Positions 9,401-17,785 of a DNA stretch of 64,000 bases are shown here, piece by piece; within the stretch, counting starts at the first letter, position 1; every line of letters begins with the position of its first letter. The notes beneath the pieces are model-generated. The model was not told the origin of the DNA. It saw nothing but the letters and a program-made list of their open reading frames with translations, and did not search any database. The position numbers and the translations under genes were made by a program. Origin of the DNA: Deinococcus sp. AJ005 (GTDB lineage: Bacteria > Deinococcota > Deinococci > Deinococcales > Deinococcaceae); the NCBI RefSeq assembly GCF_009017495.1, contig NZ_CP044990.1, forward strand, positions 2,859,001 through 2,923,000, given 5' to 3'.

Positions 9401-9523
9401 AAGTTCAACACCTACCGCTTTGCCGATCACAAGGAGCGCGTGATAGACCTGCTGGCCCGCGTGACCACCGTGAGCGTGGAAACGGTGCGCGTGCTGGGGC
9501 AGATGCCTGCGGAGACGGTTTAG
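6461..9523 (+). CDS. Type ISP-like single-chain restriction-modification enzyme (nuclease-N6-adenine methylase-target recognition)
   Basis: A 1020-residue fused enzyme. Near the N-terminus a PD-(D/E)xK-like nuclease signature is seen (Pro65-Asp66, then Glu81-Ser-Lys83 in GYWESKD). The methylase core has motif I DPATGTGTF (from Asp341) and motif IV NPPY (450-453), the adenine-N6 type. The C-terminal 400 residues (HYFYNSSVYLDEDGS, ISREDIFHYVYAVLHHPAYR) match the C-terminal domain found in type ISP enzymes, presumed to recognise DNA. No helicase motifs are visible, so it resembles a compact type IIG/ISP relative. Start at 6461 is chosen over an in-frame ATG at 6383, which lies inside the repeat. 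GC content is like the host. Confidence 0.85.
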   Translation: MSLPLVKSFQKRLEDIVTHGGTRNESSVRAAFQTLLSGWAEGQGDLRLIPEAGYSPPGQKNVLRPDGTLKDALQQAHGYWESKDEADNLDDEIQKKFALGYPRDNIIFEDSQTAVLIQHGEEVMRADMADADALNTLLGLFFAFEPPEVTEFRKAIESFRAELPGLLDVLRGAIADAEVEDDYRQRRDEFIETARKAMNPAFNARDAGEMLIQHILTGEIFQGVFDNAQYLEENNIAQQLQKLAETFYKGKIRRDVDGRTKRYYGAIKAAASKIADHHEKQKFLKVLYETFYRAYNPAGADKLGIFYTPGEIVRFMIEATDTLLNRHFGTGLADRGVEILDPATGTGTFITELIDYLPRNKLAYKYEHELHCNELALLPYYIANLNIEATYEQKMGHYAEFKNIVLVDTLDNTGFGIQGEYNALFQSVSAENLERVQRQNARPVRVIIGNPPYRANQANENDNNKNREYPKIDKRIKDTYIAHSRAQKTKLYDMYARFLRWATDRLKQDGIVAFVSNSSFVDAKTFDGFREVVAEEFTDIYVINMRGNANTSGERRKREGGNVFNDQIKVGVAVYFLVKTKPGSKKKPRPCEIHYHEVPDFWDAEQKKAFLRDNKFWDIDFERIRPDDKHNWVNLAEHDWEAFLPVADKETKAAKSLGQERAIFKEYAPGIVSARDEWVTSLDAKHLEAKMKAFIPEYELGYAGQESEALKVKWSRNLKSRFDKKVREKFSKKHVRKYAYRPYCVHYFYNSSVYLDEDGSTAEFFPEGLPNLSISWNFGGNQSESLATDKPSDFHFTGDSQCLPLYRYKGSERIDNITDFALKAFRTHYKNPKISREDIFHYVYAVLHHPAYREKYALNLRQEFPRVPFYPAFAQWAAWGAELLALHVGFETVAPYPLKREEHPPKNSTPEALALARKAKLRPVRDAAKDYTGAIELDGLTTLRGVPPEAWVYRLGNRSALEWVLERHKESTPKDPTIREKFNTYRFADHKERVIDLLARVTTVSVETVRVLGQMPAETV

Positions 9524-9562
9524 GGCGGGTCAAACTGAGTTGATTGGTGGCTGCGACGGTTT

Positions 9563-9688
9563 AACCCCTCCGGCGCTCCGCGCCACCTCCCCTTAGAAGG
9601 GAGGCAAGGAGATTCCTATTCTAGACGGTCTTTTGCGCTCCTTGGCTCCCTTTTGAGGGGAGCTGGCTGCGAAGCAGACTGAGGGGTT
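9563..9688 (+). repeat. REP-like palindromic repeat, copy B
   Basis: Same architecture and orientation as the copy at 6306-6428: ends AACCCCTC and GAGGGGTT, and an identical segment covering AGCTGGCTGCGAAGCAGACT. The inner stem reads GCAAGGAG/CTCCTTGGC. Confidence 0.8.
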
Positions 9689-9743
9689 TCTTTAACGTCT
9701 GCGCCTGCTGGTAGACTGATGCTGTTCAGGCATAGTTTTACCG

Positions 9744-9795
9744 GGCCGGACACCCTGTGCAACCAGGGCGTCCGGCCACTTCCTTTTCTTTTGAG
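9744..9795 (+). terminator. Rho-independent terminator
   Basis: A 14-bp stem with one mismatch (9744-9757 with 9764-9777) and a 6-nt loop is followed by the pyrimidine run ACTTCCTTTTCTTTT. It closes transcription from the restriction-modification gene before yebC. Confidence 0.75.
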
Positions 9796-9900
9796 GAGTT
9801 AAGGTTGTGGGCCAACGTATCGCCCCGGTCATCTGCCTACTTGTCATGCATCCCGCCCGTCACCGGACCCGCGCAGTCTACCGCGCCGGGCCTCTGGCGT

Positions 9901-9916
9901 TAGAATCTGCCATATG
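9901..9916 (+). promoter_or_regulatory. Leaderless -10 box of yebC
   Basis: GTTAGAAT (TAGAAT at 9901-9906) lies 7 nt before the ATG at 9914. Almost the same string, GTTAGAATCG..CATATG, precedes the response regulator at 13246. Confidence 0.6.
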
Positions 9917-10651
9917 GCAGGTCACAGCAAATGGTCCCAGATCAAGCGCAAGAAAGGCGCGAACGACAAGAAGCGCAGCGCGATGTACAGCAAGCACATC
10001 CGCGCCATCGGGGCGGCGGTGCGCTCCGGCGGCGGCGGCGACCCGGCGGGCAACCTGTCTCTGAAAAACGCGATTGCGGCGGCCAAGACCGACACCGTGC
10101 CGATAGACAACATTGAAAACGCCGTCAAACGGGCGCTGGGCGCGGAAGCCGGGGCCGCCGAATTCAAGGAAGTGACCTACGAGGGCTACGGCCCCGGCGG
10201 CACGGCCATCTTTATCGAGGCGCTGACGGATAACGTCAACCGCACCGTGGCCGACATTCGCTCTGTGTTCAACAAGCGTGGCGGGTCCCTGGGCACCAGC
10301 GGCAGTGTGGCGTGGCAGTTCGAGAAAAAAGGCGTGCTGCTGCTGCGCGACACCGCCGAGGCCGTGCAGGAAATCGCCATCGAGAACGGCGCGGAGGACA
10401 TCCAGGAATCTGAAGAGGGGCTGGAAATCAGCACCGGACCCGCCGACTTGTACGCCGTGCAGGAGGCCCTAAGCGGCGCGGGCTACGAGATCGAGAACGC
10501 GGCCCTGACCATGATTCCCAACGTGCTGGTCACCGTGGAGGGCGACGACGTCCGCAAACTGCTGGTCATCATCGACGCGCTGGAAGAACTGGACGACGTG
10601 CAGAACGTGTATTCCAACGCCGACATGCCGGAAGACGAGGACGAGGAATAA
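9914..10651 (+). CDS. yebC: YebC/TACO1 family protein
   Basis: A 245-residue member of the YebC/TACO1 family, formerly annotated as a transcriptional regulator and now linked to relieving ribosome stalling. The N-terminal [20 protein letters not shown] and the motifs [20 protein letters not shown] and [19 protein letters not shown] are near-invariant in the family. The C-terminus is acidic ([11 protein letters not shown]). It is transcribed from its own leaderless promoter. A copy of the 130-bp mobile-type repeat begins right after its TAA stop. Confidence 0.95.
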   Translation: MAGHSKWSQIKRKKGANDKKRSAMYSKHIRAIGAAVRSGGGGDPAGNLSLKNAIAAAKTDTVPIDNIENAVKRALGAEAGAAEFKEVTYEGYGPGGTAIFIEALTDNVNRTVADIRSVFNKRGGSLGTSGSVAWQFEKKGVLLLRDTAEAVQEIAIENGAEDIQESEEGLEISTGPADLYAVQEALSGAGYEIENAALTMIPNVLVTVEGDDVRKLLVIIDALEELDDVQNVYSNADMPEDEDEE

Positions 10652-10786
10652 CACGGACTTCGATTGAAAGGTGTTGGAAACACCTGAAAATCCGAACGAA
10701 GTGAGTGGGAGAAAAACGGGTGCCAGGCATGGAGTGCAGGAATCGGCGCTGTCCCGATTTCTGTACGAAATAGACGGAATCCGTAT
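10652..10786 (+). repeat. MITE-like repeat, copy 1
   Basis: The element starts CGGACTTCG and ends CGGAATCCG, complementary ends, with TA at the right flank. It contains two hairpins (AGGTGTT/AACACCT and AATCGG/CCGATT). It matches copies at 18744-18873 (opposite orientation) and 34120-34250, including the segment after GAGAA..ACGGGT. It starts immediately after the yebC stop codon. This is the most diverged of the three. Confidence 0.8.
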
Positions 10787-10940
10787 AACCAAGGCCCTGC
10801 CGGAGCGCAGGCGTACACTGGTTCCAGATCGTTTCCACGCTTACAGATCGCTGGCAAGCGCAGGAACGAACGGCACGGTTCCGCCCGCAGTTTCCGGCCC
10901 CCGCGCCCCGTCTTCTCTGAGACTGCGCCGGGGGAGAAAT

Positions 10941-11441
10941 ATGCCCAACAGGGCCGTGTCGGTGCTGGAATTTGTGACGGCGGTACAGGCCAGTGTCGCC
11001 CAGGATTTTGGGGAGGAGGGCGGCGATCCCAGCGCGCTGGTGGTGCAGCACATCGAGCTGGAGCTGAAAACGGTGCTGTCCCAGAAAGCGGGCGGCGGCT
11101 TCGAGTGGCGGCTGATCACGGTAGAGGGCCAGGAAACCAGCGCCCAGACCCAGATCCTCTCGCTGTGCTGGGAGCGGAGGCCCGTGCAAAAAAGCTTCGC
11201 CCCGGAATCGCTGCCCATGGACCTGCCCTATCAGCTCATCGCGGGCATCAACGCCCTGCGAATCGGGGCCGGGGCGTGGGAACAGCTTTCGGGCGCACTG
11301 CCGTTTCGCTCGGTGGGCGGCCAACTGGTCTTCGCGGTGGCGGTGCAGGAAGACGGCAGCCTGTACATCGGCAAATTCGGCGGCGGCGCGGGCGAGGGGC
11401 GAATGCACACCGTCACGCTGAAACTGGCTCCGCTGGGCTGA
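10941..11441 (+). CDS. Protein resembling two trypsin-co-occurring domain 2 (trypco2) repeats
   Basis: A 166-residue soluble protein. Residues about 1-78 (VSVLEFVTAVQASVAQD..HIELELKTVLSQKAGGGFEW) follow the pattern of the small trypco2 domain: an N-terminal helix, then beta strands ending in a hydrophobic LSLCW strand. Residues about 85-166 look like a degenerate second copy ending in HTVTLKLAPLG. The family is known from co-occurrence with trypsin-like peptidases in conflict systems; no such peptidase is adjacent here. GGGGGAG precedes the ATG. An in-frame upstream extension to 10671 is ignored because it translates the repeat element. The family call is by eye. Confidence 0.5.
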   Translation: MPNRAVSVLEFVTAVQASVAQDFGEEGGDPSALVVQHIELELKTVLSQKAGGGFEWRLITVEGQETSAQTQILSLCWERRPVQKSFAPESLPMDLPYQLIAGINALRIGAGAWEQLSGALPFRSVGGQLVFAVAVQEDGSLYIGKFGGGAGEGRMHTVTLKLAPLG

Positions 11442-11445
11442 ATCG

Positions 11446-12945
11446 CTAAAACACCAGCGCCCGCGCGTTGCCGCCCAGCTTGTCCCAGAGCGTAAAGGCC
11501 GCGCGTGCGCCGGGGCGGATGTGGCCCTCGTCGTCCCAACCCGCCGCCACCGCCGGGCCGCGCGTGTGCGCCCACAGCACGTCCTCCACGGTCATGGCCT
11601 CGTTCGGGGCCAGCCGTCCGCCGCTGTCGTCCACGCGGGTGATCGCAGCGGCAAAACTGGCGCGTGGATCGGGGGCCGCCACCGGGGCGTCGCTGCCGAA
11701 GGCCAGAATCGCCCCGGCGTCCATCAGGGACTTGAAAGCATAACTGCCGTCTGCCAGATGCGGCATCAGTTCGCGGATCATCGGCGCGTCGGCCTGAAGG
11801 TGGATGGGCTGCACGCTGCACACGAAGCCTTTGTGACGCGCAATGTCCTCGGGGCGCAGATGCTGGGAATGCTCGATTCTCAGGCGGATGCCCTTTGCCT
11901 CGGCGGCGGCACGCAGATCGTCGTAGACGTTCAGCACCTCAGTATTGGCCCGGTCCCCGATGGCGTGGGTCACGGGGGTGAGGCCTAGGGCAATGGCCTC
12001 CAGCCCGCGCTCGCGGATCAGTTCCGGGGGATCCAGGGCAATGCCAGTTCCGGAACCGTCGGCAAAACCGGGGGCGTGCAGCCACGCGGTACGGCTGCCC
12101 AGCGCGCCGTCCGCAAAGAATTTGACGCCGCCCCACTGGAACAGTCCACTGCCGCCGGAGCCGATGCCCAGTTCGCGGGCCGCATCTAGGCGGGTGTGCG
12201 GCAGGCAGGCCCAGATTCTCAGCGGCAGCTCGCCGCGCGCCGCCAGCATCTGGATGGCTCGGGGGGCATCGGGCGACTCGTAGGCCATCGTGTGCGTGCT
12301 GACATACCCGCGCGAGGCCAGATCATCGGCCCCGGCTTTCGCCGCCTTCAGATACTCGGCCTCGCTGGGGGCGGGCATCACGGCAGAGACCAACCCGCTG
12401 GCGTGTTCCAGCAGGCAGCCCAGAGGATGAACAATCTGGCCGCCCTCCGGGTTCGGGGTCTCCAGCGTGATTCCGGCGGCGCGCAGGGCGGCGCTGTTCA
12501 CCCAGGTCATATGCAGATCGCGCGAGAAGAGTTGCACCGGGTGGTGGGGGCTGACCTCGTCCAGCAGGGCTGCCGTCGGATAGCCATTCAGTCCCAGTTC
12601 CGAGAGCAGAAAGCCGCCGCCACGAATCCAGGTTCCGGCGGGGGTGTTCATCGCCACCTGCGCCACCCGGGCCTGCACCTCGGAGACGCTGCGTGCGCCG
12701 TGCAGGTTGATCTGCGACAGCGAGAACCCGTAGGCCACCAGGTGCGTATGGGCGTCGCACAACCCCGGCGTCAGGATCAGGTCACGGTGATCGAGAACCT
12801 CGGCGCGTGGGGCCAGCGCCCGCAGGTCCGCCGCCTGGCCCACGGCCAGCACGCGCCCGCCGCCCACCAGTACGGCCTCGGCACGCGGCTGGGCGCGGTC
12901 CTGGGTGATGACCTGGGCCTGGATGATGGTCATGGATTGGGTCAT
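11446..12945 (-). CDS. Metal-dependent amidohydrolase, YtcJ-like (amidohydrolase 3 family)
   Basis: A 499-residue cytosolic hydrolase. The metal-binding DAHTHL motif follows the N-terminal beta-sandwich ([20 protein letters not shown]). Further family marks are [36 protein letters not shown] and the C-terminal [14 protein letters not shown] followed by [21 protein letters not shown]. Such enzymes cleave N-substituted formamides or related amides; the substrate here is unknown. The start is set at 12945 because TACTCT lies 7 nt upstream. It is convergent with the preceding gene and overlaps nothing. Confidence 0.85.
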   Translation of the reverse strand: MTQSMTIIQAQVITQDRAQPRAEAVLVGGGRVLAVGQAADLRALAPRAEVLDHRDLILTPGLCDAHTHLVAYGFSLSQINLHGARSVSEVQARVAQVAMNTPAGTWIRGGGFLLSELGLNGYPTAALLDEVSPHHPVQLFSRDLHMTWVNSAALRAAGITLETPNPEGGQIVHPLGCLLEHASGLVSAVMPAPSEAEYLKAAKAGADDLASRGYVSTHTMAYESPDAPRAIQMLAARGELPLRIWACLPHTRLDAARELGIGSGGSGLFQWGGVKFFADGALGSRTAWLHAPGFADGSGTGIALDPPELIRERGLEAIALGLTPVTHAIGDRANTEVLNVYDDLRAAAEAKGIRLRIEHSQHLRPEDIARHKGFVCSVQPIHLQADAPMIRELMPHLADGSYAFKSLMDAGAILAFGSDAPVAAPDPRASFAAAITRVDDSGGRLAPNEAMTVEDVLWAHTRGPAVAAGWDDEGHIRPGARAAFTLWDKLGGNARALVF

Positions 12946-13245
12946 GGTTCGCAGAGTAATGCACAGGATGTCATGCAATGCACAGGACCGGGAGACGGAA
13001 ATGCGCCCAGTCCCACGCCACCCGGACGGCTAGCAGCGCATCCCACAGCCGTTTTTCAGGCAGGACCGGACTGCCTGGGCAGCAGCATAGCCAGGGTCAT
13101 TCGCAGATCAGGTCCTGTACTTCGAGGAAGAGGCTGCGAGTTTTTCATTCTCCCAGTCGATCAGAACTGCCTCCGCTGGCCCCGTCGATGAAGCTTTGTC
13201 TACTTTCATCCATGCTGCCCTCACCCTTCTGTTAGAATCGCCCAT
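12946..13245. other. Divergent intergenic region with two leaderless -10 boxes
   Basis: The 300 bp between two divergent genes holds TACTCT (minus strand, 12953-12958) 7 nt before the amidohydrolase ATG and TAGAAT (plus strand, 13233-13238) 7 nt before the response regulator ATG. A perfect 7-bp hairpin CAGGCAG/CTGCCTG lies near 13060. No gene is recognised in between. Confidence 0.5.
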
Positions 13246-14280
13246 ATGCCCCGGATTCTCGTGGTGGATGACGACGCCGCCATCCTCAAACTCGTCAGCG
13301 TGATCCTCAGCCGCGCCGGGCATGAGGTGCGCACCAGCAACCATCCCGTGGAAGCGCTGGAACTCCTCAAGGTCTTCACCCCGGATCTGGTGATCAGCGA
13401 CGTGGTGATGCCGTACATGACGGGTCTGGAATTCCTGGAAAAGATGCGCGAACACGAGCATCTCTCGGCCATTCCCTTCATGCTCCTGAGCAGCCACGCC
13501 GAGCGCGGCGATGTGCGCCGGGGCATGAACCTGGGTGCAGACGACTACCTGCCCAAGCCGTTTACCCCGCAGGACCTGACCGTGGCCATCGACGCCCGCC
13601 TGCGCCGCGCGGGCCTGAACGTGCAGGCCGAGGGCGGGATGCAGGCCAAGGCGCTGGGCACCGCGCAGGTGGTCTGGCAGGGCGCGGCGGTGTCGTGGGT
13701 CAGCCGCAAGGCGCTGGAACTGTTCTTCTTTTTACTGGAACACAAGGAGGTCACCAGTTGGGAGGCCGCCGAGGCGCTGTGGCCGGAAAAGGACGAGGCG
13801 CGTGCAAGCAGTCTGTTTCACACCACCCTGCACCGCCTGCGCCGCAGCCTGAGCAGCGAAACCGTGGTCAGCGCCAACCGCCGCTACGCGCTGGCGGGCG
13901 ATCTGAATCCCGAATACGACGTGTACCGCTTCGAACTGCTGGCGACACAGGCCGAACACGGCAGCCTGGGCTTGGAAGAAATGCGCGAGCTGACCAGTCA
14001 GTACGGCACCTTTCTGCCCGGCGCAGACAGCCCCTGGGTGGACGACGTGCGCTCCCGGCTGGAGCAAAAGCAGATGAGCGTCCTCAGTCTGGCCGCCCGC
14101 GCCGCCACCGAGGCGGGTCGGTCCAAGGACGCCGCCCAGTTTCACCAGCGCGCCCTGGCCATCGATCCCATGAGCGAGCTGGACTGGCAGGGCCTGGCCC
14201 GCGCCCTGGACACCATCGGCGATCCCCGCGCCCGCCTGGCCGCCCAGCGCGAGGCGTGGTGGGCTGTTGATCTGGACTGA
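13246..14280 (+). CDS. Response regulator with SARP-type DNA-binding and BTAD domains
   Basis: A 344-residue two-component regulator. The receiver domain (1-120) has the acidic pocket DDD at 8-10, the phospho-acceptor Asp52 in ISDVVMP and Lys104 in LPKPF. Residues about 140-215 form a winged helix (SRKALELFFFLLEHKE, LFHTTLHRLRRSL), and about 220-344 is helical like the bacterial transcriptional activator domain, ending in a TPR-like unit (QRALAIDPMSELDW). No histidine kinase is adjacent, so the partner is unknown. It starts leaderless. The HD-GYP gene follows after 411 bp with its own promoter. Confidence 0.88.
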   Translation: MPRILVVDDDAAILKLVSVILSRAGHEVRTSNHPVEALELLKVFTPDLVISDVVMPYMTGLEFLEKMREHEHLSAIPFMLLSSHAERGDVRRGMNLGADDYLPKPFTPQDLTVAIDARLRRAGLNVQAEGGMQAKALGTAQVVWQGAAVSWVSRKALELFFFLLEHKEVTSWEAAEALWPEKDEARASSLFHTTLHRLRRSLSSETVVSANRRYALAGDLNPEYDVYRFELLATQAEHGSLGLEEMRELTSQYGTFLPGADSPWVDDVRSRLEQKQMSVLSLAARAATEAGRSKDAAQFHQRALAIDPMSELDWQGLARALDTIGDPRARLAAQREAWWAVDLD

Positions 14281-14691
14281 GGATTCTCAACAGTTTGAAC
14301 TGAAAAGTCTGAATGCAGAGAGTACTGCCGTCAAGCAGCCATAAGCTCTCGAGACCAGTTCAAATTCGACCCTGTTTAAATTCGGCTCTGAACGTTCGGA
14401 CCCGGATATCCCACAAAGACTTCAGAAAAGATATAAAGATTCAGGATCAGTCAATCCCAGTTTTGACTAAAAACACGGCAGTGGGTGGAGATTGTCTGGG
14501 TATTCGCAATAACGCAATCTCAGACCCAGACTTCAGAACCGGCCTCCGAGCGCCGCCGTTTCGGGTCTTGTTCTGGACAGAGGCAGCGGGTTGACAGGCC
14601 ACATTGCCCCCATCCAGGGGATGCTTTTCACTGGTTGAGAACGACCGCGAAAACATTAAATTTGTAAGAATGTCGGTGCTAGACTTTTGAG
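14281..14691. other. AT-richer intergenic region, no gene recognised
   Basis: The 411 bp between the response regulator and the HD-GYP gene are poorer in GC than the neighbours and have no credible reading frame with a start signal. A -10 box TAGACT (14680-14685) lies 6 nt before the GTG at 14692. A CCCCATCCAGGGG hairpin is seen near 14609. The function of the rest is not apparent; a small RNA cannot be excluded. Confidence 0.4.
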
Positions 14692-16047
14692 GTGTCTTTT
14701 CCCAGCCTCTGGTCTTACTTGCTGCTGCTACTGGGAACCGGGACCGTGGGTTACGCGTCCTACGGTCATTATCCGGGTCTGATGGCCGGTGCGGGCGTGC
14801 TGCTCATCATCGGGGCCTGGTCCCTGGGGATGGCGTGGCGCTGGGCGGCGTTGCTGCTCTATGTGGTGGCCTTCGTGGCCTCGCTGGTACTGCCGGGTCA
14901 CACCGCGACGGTGCAGGAGTTACTAGGTGCGCTGCTGATGATCGGCGGTCTGGGCTATATCATCCTGCGCGAACAGGGCACCGAGCGCGAACTGGAGTGG
15001 CAGCGCAATACCGTGGTGGCGCTCCGCAACGGCAGCGAGCGGCTGGCCGAGGCCCGTGACGAGCAGGCCATCATCCGCGCCGGCATCGGTATCCTGAGTA
15101 CGCTGAAGGTTGCGCCCAATCTGGCCTTCGTGGCCTACCGCCAGGGCACGCCGTACATCCTGGCCGCCAAGGGAGCCTACGAGGCGCTGCTGGAACGCCC
15201 GATCCACCCCAGCCACAACGACAGCCGCAGCGTCCAGGCAGACCACTGGGTGGCCGAGGAAGCGCTGGACCTGCTGAAAAAGCCGCAGCGCCGCCGCTAC
15301 CATGTGGCCCCGGTGTACGGGCGGGCCTCCAACCACCTGGGCGTGCTGATCCTGACCCGCAACACCGACGTGGACTTCGATGAGGAAGAAACCTCGGTGG
15401 TGGCCTCCTTCGCCCGGCTACTGGGCGCGCAACTGGGGCAATTGAGCGCCATCCGCGAGCTGCGTGACGCCAACGACCTGACCCTGCGCTCGCTGGGCGC
15501 GGCCCTGGAACGCCGCGACGACGACACCGGCGGCCACACCACCCGCGTGGTCAGTATGAGCCTGCGTCTGGCCCGCCGCCTGGGCTGGGACGAGGAACAG
15601 GTGCGGGCGCTGCGCTGGGGCGCGTACTTGCACGACCTGGGCAAACTGGCCATTCCCGATCAGATCCTGCACAAGCGCGGGCCGCTGGACCCCGGCGAGC
15701 GGCAGGTGATCCAGACCCACACCACCATCGGCTACGAGATGCTCCAGGACCTGCACTTCCTGCCCGCCGAGACGCTGGATCTGGTGCGCTACCACCACGA
15801 GCGCTGGGACGGCACCGGCTATCCCGCCAGTCTGCGCGGCCAGAACATCCCCGAAACGGCCCGCGTGTTCTCGATTGTCGACGTGTATGACGCCCTGACC
15901 AACGCCCGTCCTTACAAGCTCGCCTGGACCCGCGAACGCGCCATGGCTGAGATCCGTGCCCAGGCCGGGCGACAATTCGATCCGCAGTATGTGGACGCCT
16001 TCCTGCGCATGATGGCCGAGCAGGACGACGCCGTGATCGTGAGCTGA
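14692..16047 (+). CDS. Membrane HD-GYP cyclic-di-GMP phosphodiesterase with GAF-like sensor
   Basis: A 451-residue protein. About three membrane helices lie in residues 1-95, a GAF-like domain about 115-245, and an HD-GYP domain about 255-440. The catalytic HD is His314-Asp315 in HDLGKLAIPD, and the signature HHERWDGTGYP (368-378) is complete, so c-di-GMP hydrolysis is expected. FSIVDVYDALTNARPYK is also typical. The GTG start 6 nt after TAGACT gives a leaderless gene. The membrane part has no recognised sensor type, so the signal is unknown. Confidence 0.9.
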   Translation: MSFPSLWSYLLLLLGTGTVGYASYGHYPGLMAGAGVLLIIGAWSLGMAWRWAALLLYVVAFVASLVLPGHTATVQELLGALLMIGGLGYIILREQGTERELEWQRNTVVALRNGSERLAEARDEQAIIRAGIGILSTLKVAPNLAFVAYRQGTPYILAAKGAYEALLERPIHPSHNDSRSVQADHWVAEEALDLLKKPQRRRYHVAPVYGRASNHLGVLILTRNTDVDFDEEETSVVASFARLLGAQLGQLSAIRELRDANDLTLRSLGAALERRDDDTGGHTTRVVSMSLRLARRLGWDEEQVRALRWGAYLHDLGKLAIPDQILHKRGPLDPGERQVIQTHTTIGYEMLQDLHFLPAETLDLVRYHHERWDGTGYPASLRGQNIPETARVFSIVDVYDALTNARPYKLAWTRERAMAEIRAQAGRQFDPQYVDAFLRMMAEQDDAVIVS

Positions 16048-16075
16048 ATCTGCCTTCCACCATCTGACCGAAAAA

Positions 16076-16990
16076 TCAGGACTGAGCGGATGACTCCAGT
16101 GCGTCCACATCCGCCCGCGTGGGTGCGTAGGCTCCAGCATGGGCACAGGCGGCGGCGGCGGCTTTCAGGCCCAGCGCCAGATGTTCGGTCCACAGCGCGT
16201 CCGGGCGTTCGGTGGCCGAGACCAGCAGCCCGGCGCACAGGGCGTCGCCCGCGCCCACCGTGTCGGCCACCCGCACGGGAAAAGCGGGCAAGTCGGCCCT
16301 GCCCGCCGCGTGGTACAGGCTGGCCCCCGCCGAGCCGCGCGTAATGACAATGGGCGCACGCGGATTCCAGCCGCGCAGAGTTTGTAGCGCCCCGGCCTCC
16401 GAGGTGCCAGGAAAGAAGAACCCCAGGTCCTCGTCGCTGAATTTCAGCAGGTCCGAGTTGCGGGCCACGCGCTCCATCACCGCCGGGTAATCGGGGTGGC
16501 TGTGGGTGATGCGGGCGTTGGGGTCAAAGCTGATCTTCACGCCAGCGGCTTTTGCCTGCCTGACCAGTGCCAGCAGCGTGTCGGCCAGCGGCCAGCGGCT
16601 CAGGCTGATGCCGCCCACATGCAGCCATTTGACGGCCTGAAGCCAGCCTTCGGGCAGCTTTGCAGGGTCAAAGTGCAGATCGGCGCTGTTCTCGCCCAGG
16701 AAGCGGTAAGCGGGCGGGTTGGCGCTGTAGACCACGGCCATCAACGTGGGGGCGGGCACCCGTTGCAGAAAGCGCAGGTCCAACCCGGCTTGTTCCGAGG
16801 CGCTGAACAGATCGTCCCCGAAGTTATCCTGGCCCACCGCTCCGGCAAAGGCGCTGGGAACCCCCAAGGCAGCGCAGGCCCGCGCCACGTTCCACCCCGC
16901 CCCACCCGGATGCGCCGTCCAAGACAGCCCCCCAGCGGTCACGAGGTCAGTCAGGGCTTCTCCGGCGCTTACGATCAGGGGCAGTGACAT
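16076..16990 (-). CDS. PfkB-family carbohydrate kinase, fructokinase-like
   Basis: A 304-residue ribokinase-fold sugar kinase. The glycine-rich [15 protein letters not shown] (28-42) binds the sugar and [12 protein letters not shown] (243-254) holds the catalytic base Asp249 and the anion hole. The closest look is to fructokinases, but 2-keto-3-deoxygluconate or ribose kinases share these motifs. It is convergent with the HD-GYP gene. No sugar transporter is adjacent to fix the substrate. Confidence 0.85.
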   Translation of the reverse strand: MSLPLIVSAGEALTDLVTAGGLSWTAHPGGAGWNVARACAALGVPSAFAGAVGQDNFGDDLFSASEQAGLDLRFLQRVPAPTLMAVVYSANPPAYRFLGENSADLHFDPAKLPEGWLQAVKWLHVGGISLSRWPLADTLLALVRQAKAAGVKISFDPNARITHSHPDYPAVMERVARNSDLLKFSDEDLGFFFPGTSEAGALQTLRGWNPRAPIVITRGSAGASLYHAAGRADLPAFPVRVADTVGAGDALCAGLLVSATERPDALWTEHLALGLKAAAAACAHAGAYAPTRADVDALESSAQS

Positions 16991-17039
16991 AGGTGTCTGG
17001 AAGGCTAGCGCGGGAGGGGCTGTCCAACCGTCTAAAAGT

Positions 17040-17717
17040 CTAACGGTCCAACCGCAAACGGCCCATCGGCTGAGTCAATGTTTCGCAGTTCAGGCGCTGG
17101 GCGAGAGCCAGAAATTCCGCGTCGTGGGCGGGATTAGTCCAGGCGGGGGATTGCACCAATAGCACGGCCTCCACTTCAGCAGGAGGGGGCAGGGGCAGAT
17201 CACGAGTCAGATTCACGCGGTCCAGCACCTCCAGCGGCAGCAGGGGCAGCAGTTCGGCGCGGGTGCGGTCCGGGTCAAAGCCCTCCGCGACGGGCAATTC
17301 GGCGTGCCACTGCGGATACACGCAGGTGTACTGACGAATCAAACCCGCGCGCAGGCCCATGCCCACCCAGTTGCCGGGGCGCACGCGGGCAGAATCTCCG
17401 CTGAAGCTGGCGAGGTCATGGTGGGAATCTATGTTCAGCACGTCCCGCCCCAGAAAGCGTTCCAGCCATCCCCAAGCGTCCGCATGACTGAGGGCAACAA
17501 AAGCGGGAAGTCCAGCGTATTGCTCCAACTCCTGCCAGCCGGGATAAAGGGGGAAATCTTCAGCCAGCGCGGCCCAGTCTCCCCCGCCACGTTTCTGAAC
17601 ACGCTCTCGCCACGCCTCCAGACGGTCATGCTCCAGATCGCGCGTTCCCCAGATCGGGGCGTCAAAGACAAACTCGCGCGTGCCGGAATAGGCGTCCCAG
17701 TCAATGCTCAACAGCAT
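17040..17717 (-). CDS. Unknown protein with arginase-like DSHHD motif (UPF0489-like)
   Basis: A 225-residue protein beginning [12 protein letters not shown] and containing [11 protein letters not shown] (95-105). The pairing of an N-terminal SIDWD strand and an internal DSHHD metal-binding motif recalls the arginase/deacetylase-like UPF0489 family; the assignment is tentative. No signal peptide or membrane segment is seen. It lies 50 bp upstream of the pfkB-type kinase on the same strand and may share its transcript. Confidence 0.5.
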   Translation of the reverse strand: MLLSIDWDAYSGTREFVFDAPIWGTRDLEHDRLEAWRERVQKRGGGDWAALAEDFPLYPGWQELEQYAGLPAFVALSHADAWGWLERFLGRDVLNIDSHHDLASFSGDSARVRPGNWVGMGLRAGLIRQYTCVYPQWHAELPVAEGFDPDRTRAELLPLLPLEVLDRVNLTRDLPLPPPAEVEAVLLVQSPAWTNPAHDAEFLALAQRLNCETLTQPMGRLRLDR

Positions 17718-17785
17718 AGGTGGGGGCCAGTGGGAGCAATCAGTAGAGAGCAGACAGTCACAGCCTATCTTCTCTCCTCAAGCTG

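Noticed and set aside
9807..10064. An 85-codon frame with GAGGAG before a GTG, overlapping yebC
   Set aside because: It runs through the yebC promoter and into yebC in another frame, and the peptide has no family look.
10671..10940. In-frame N-terminal extension of the trypco2-like gene
   Set aside because: Most of it translates the MITE-like repeat, and a good ribosome-binding site precedes the ATG at 10941.
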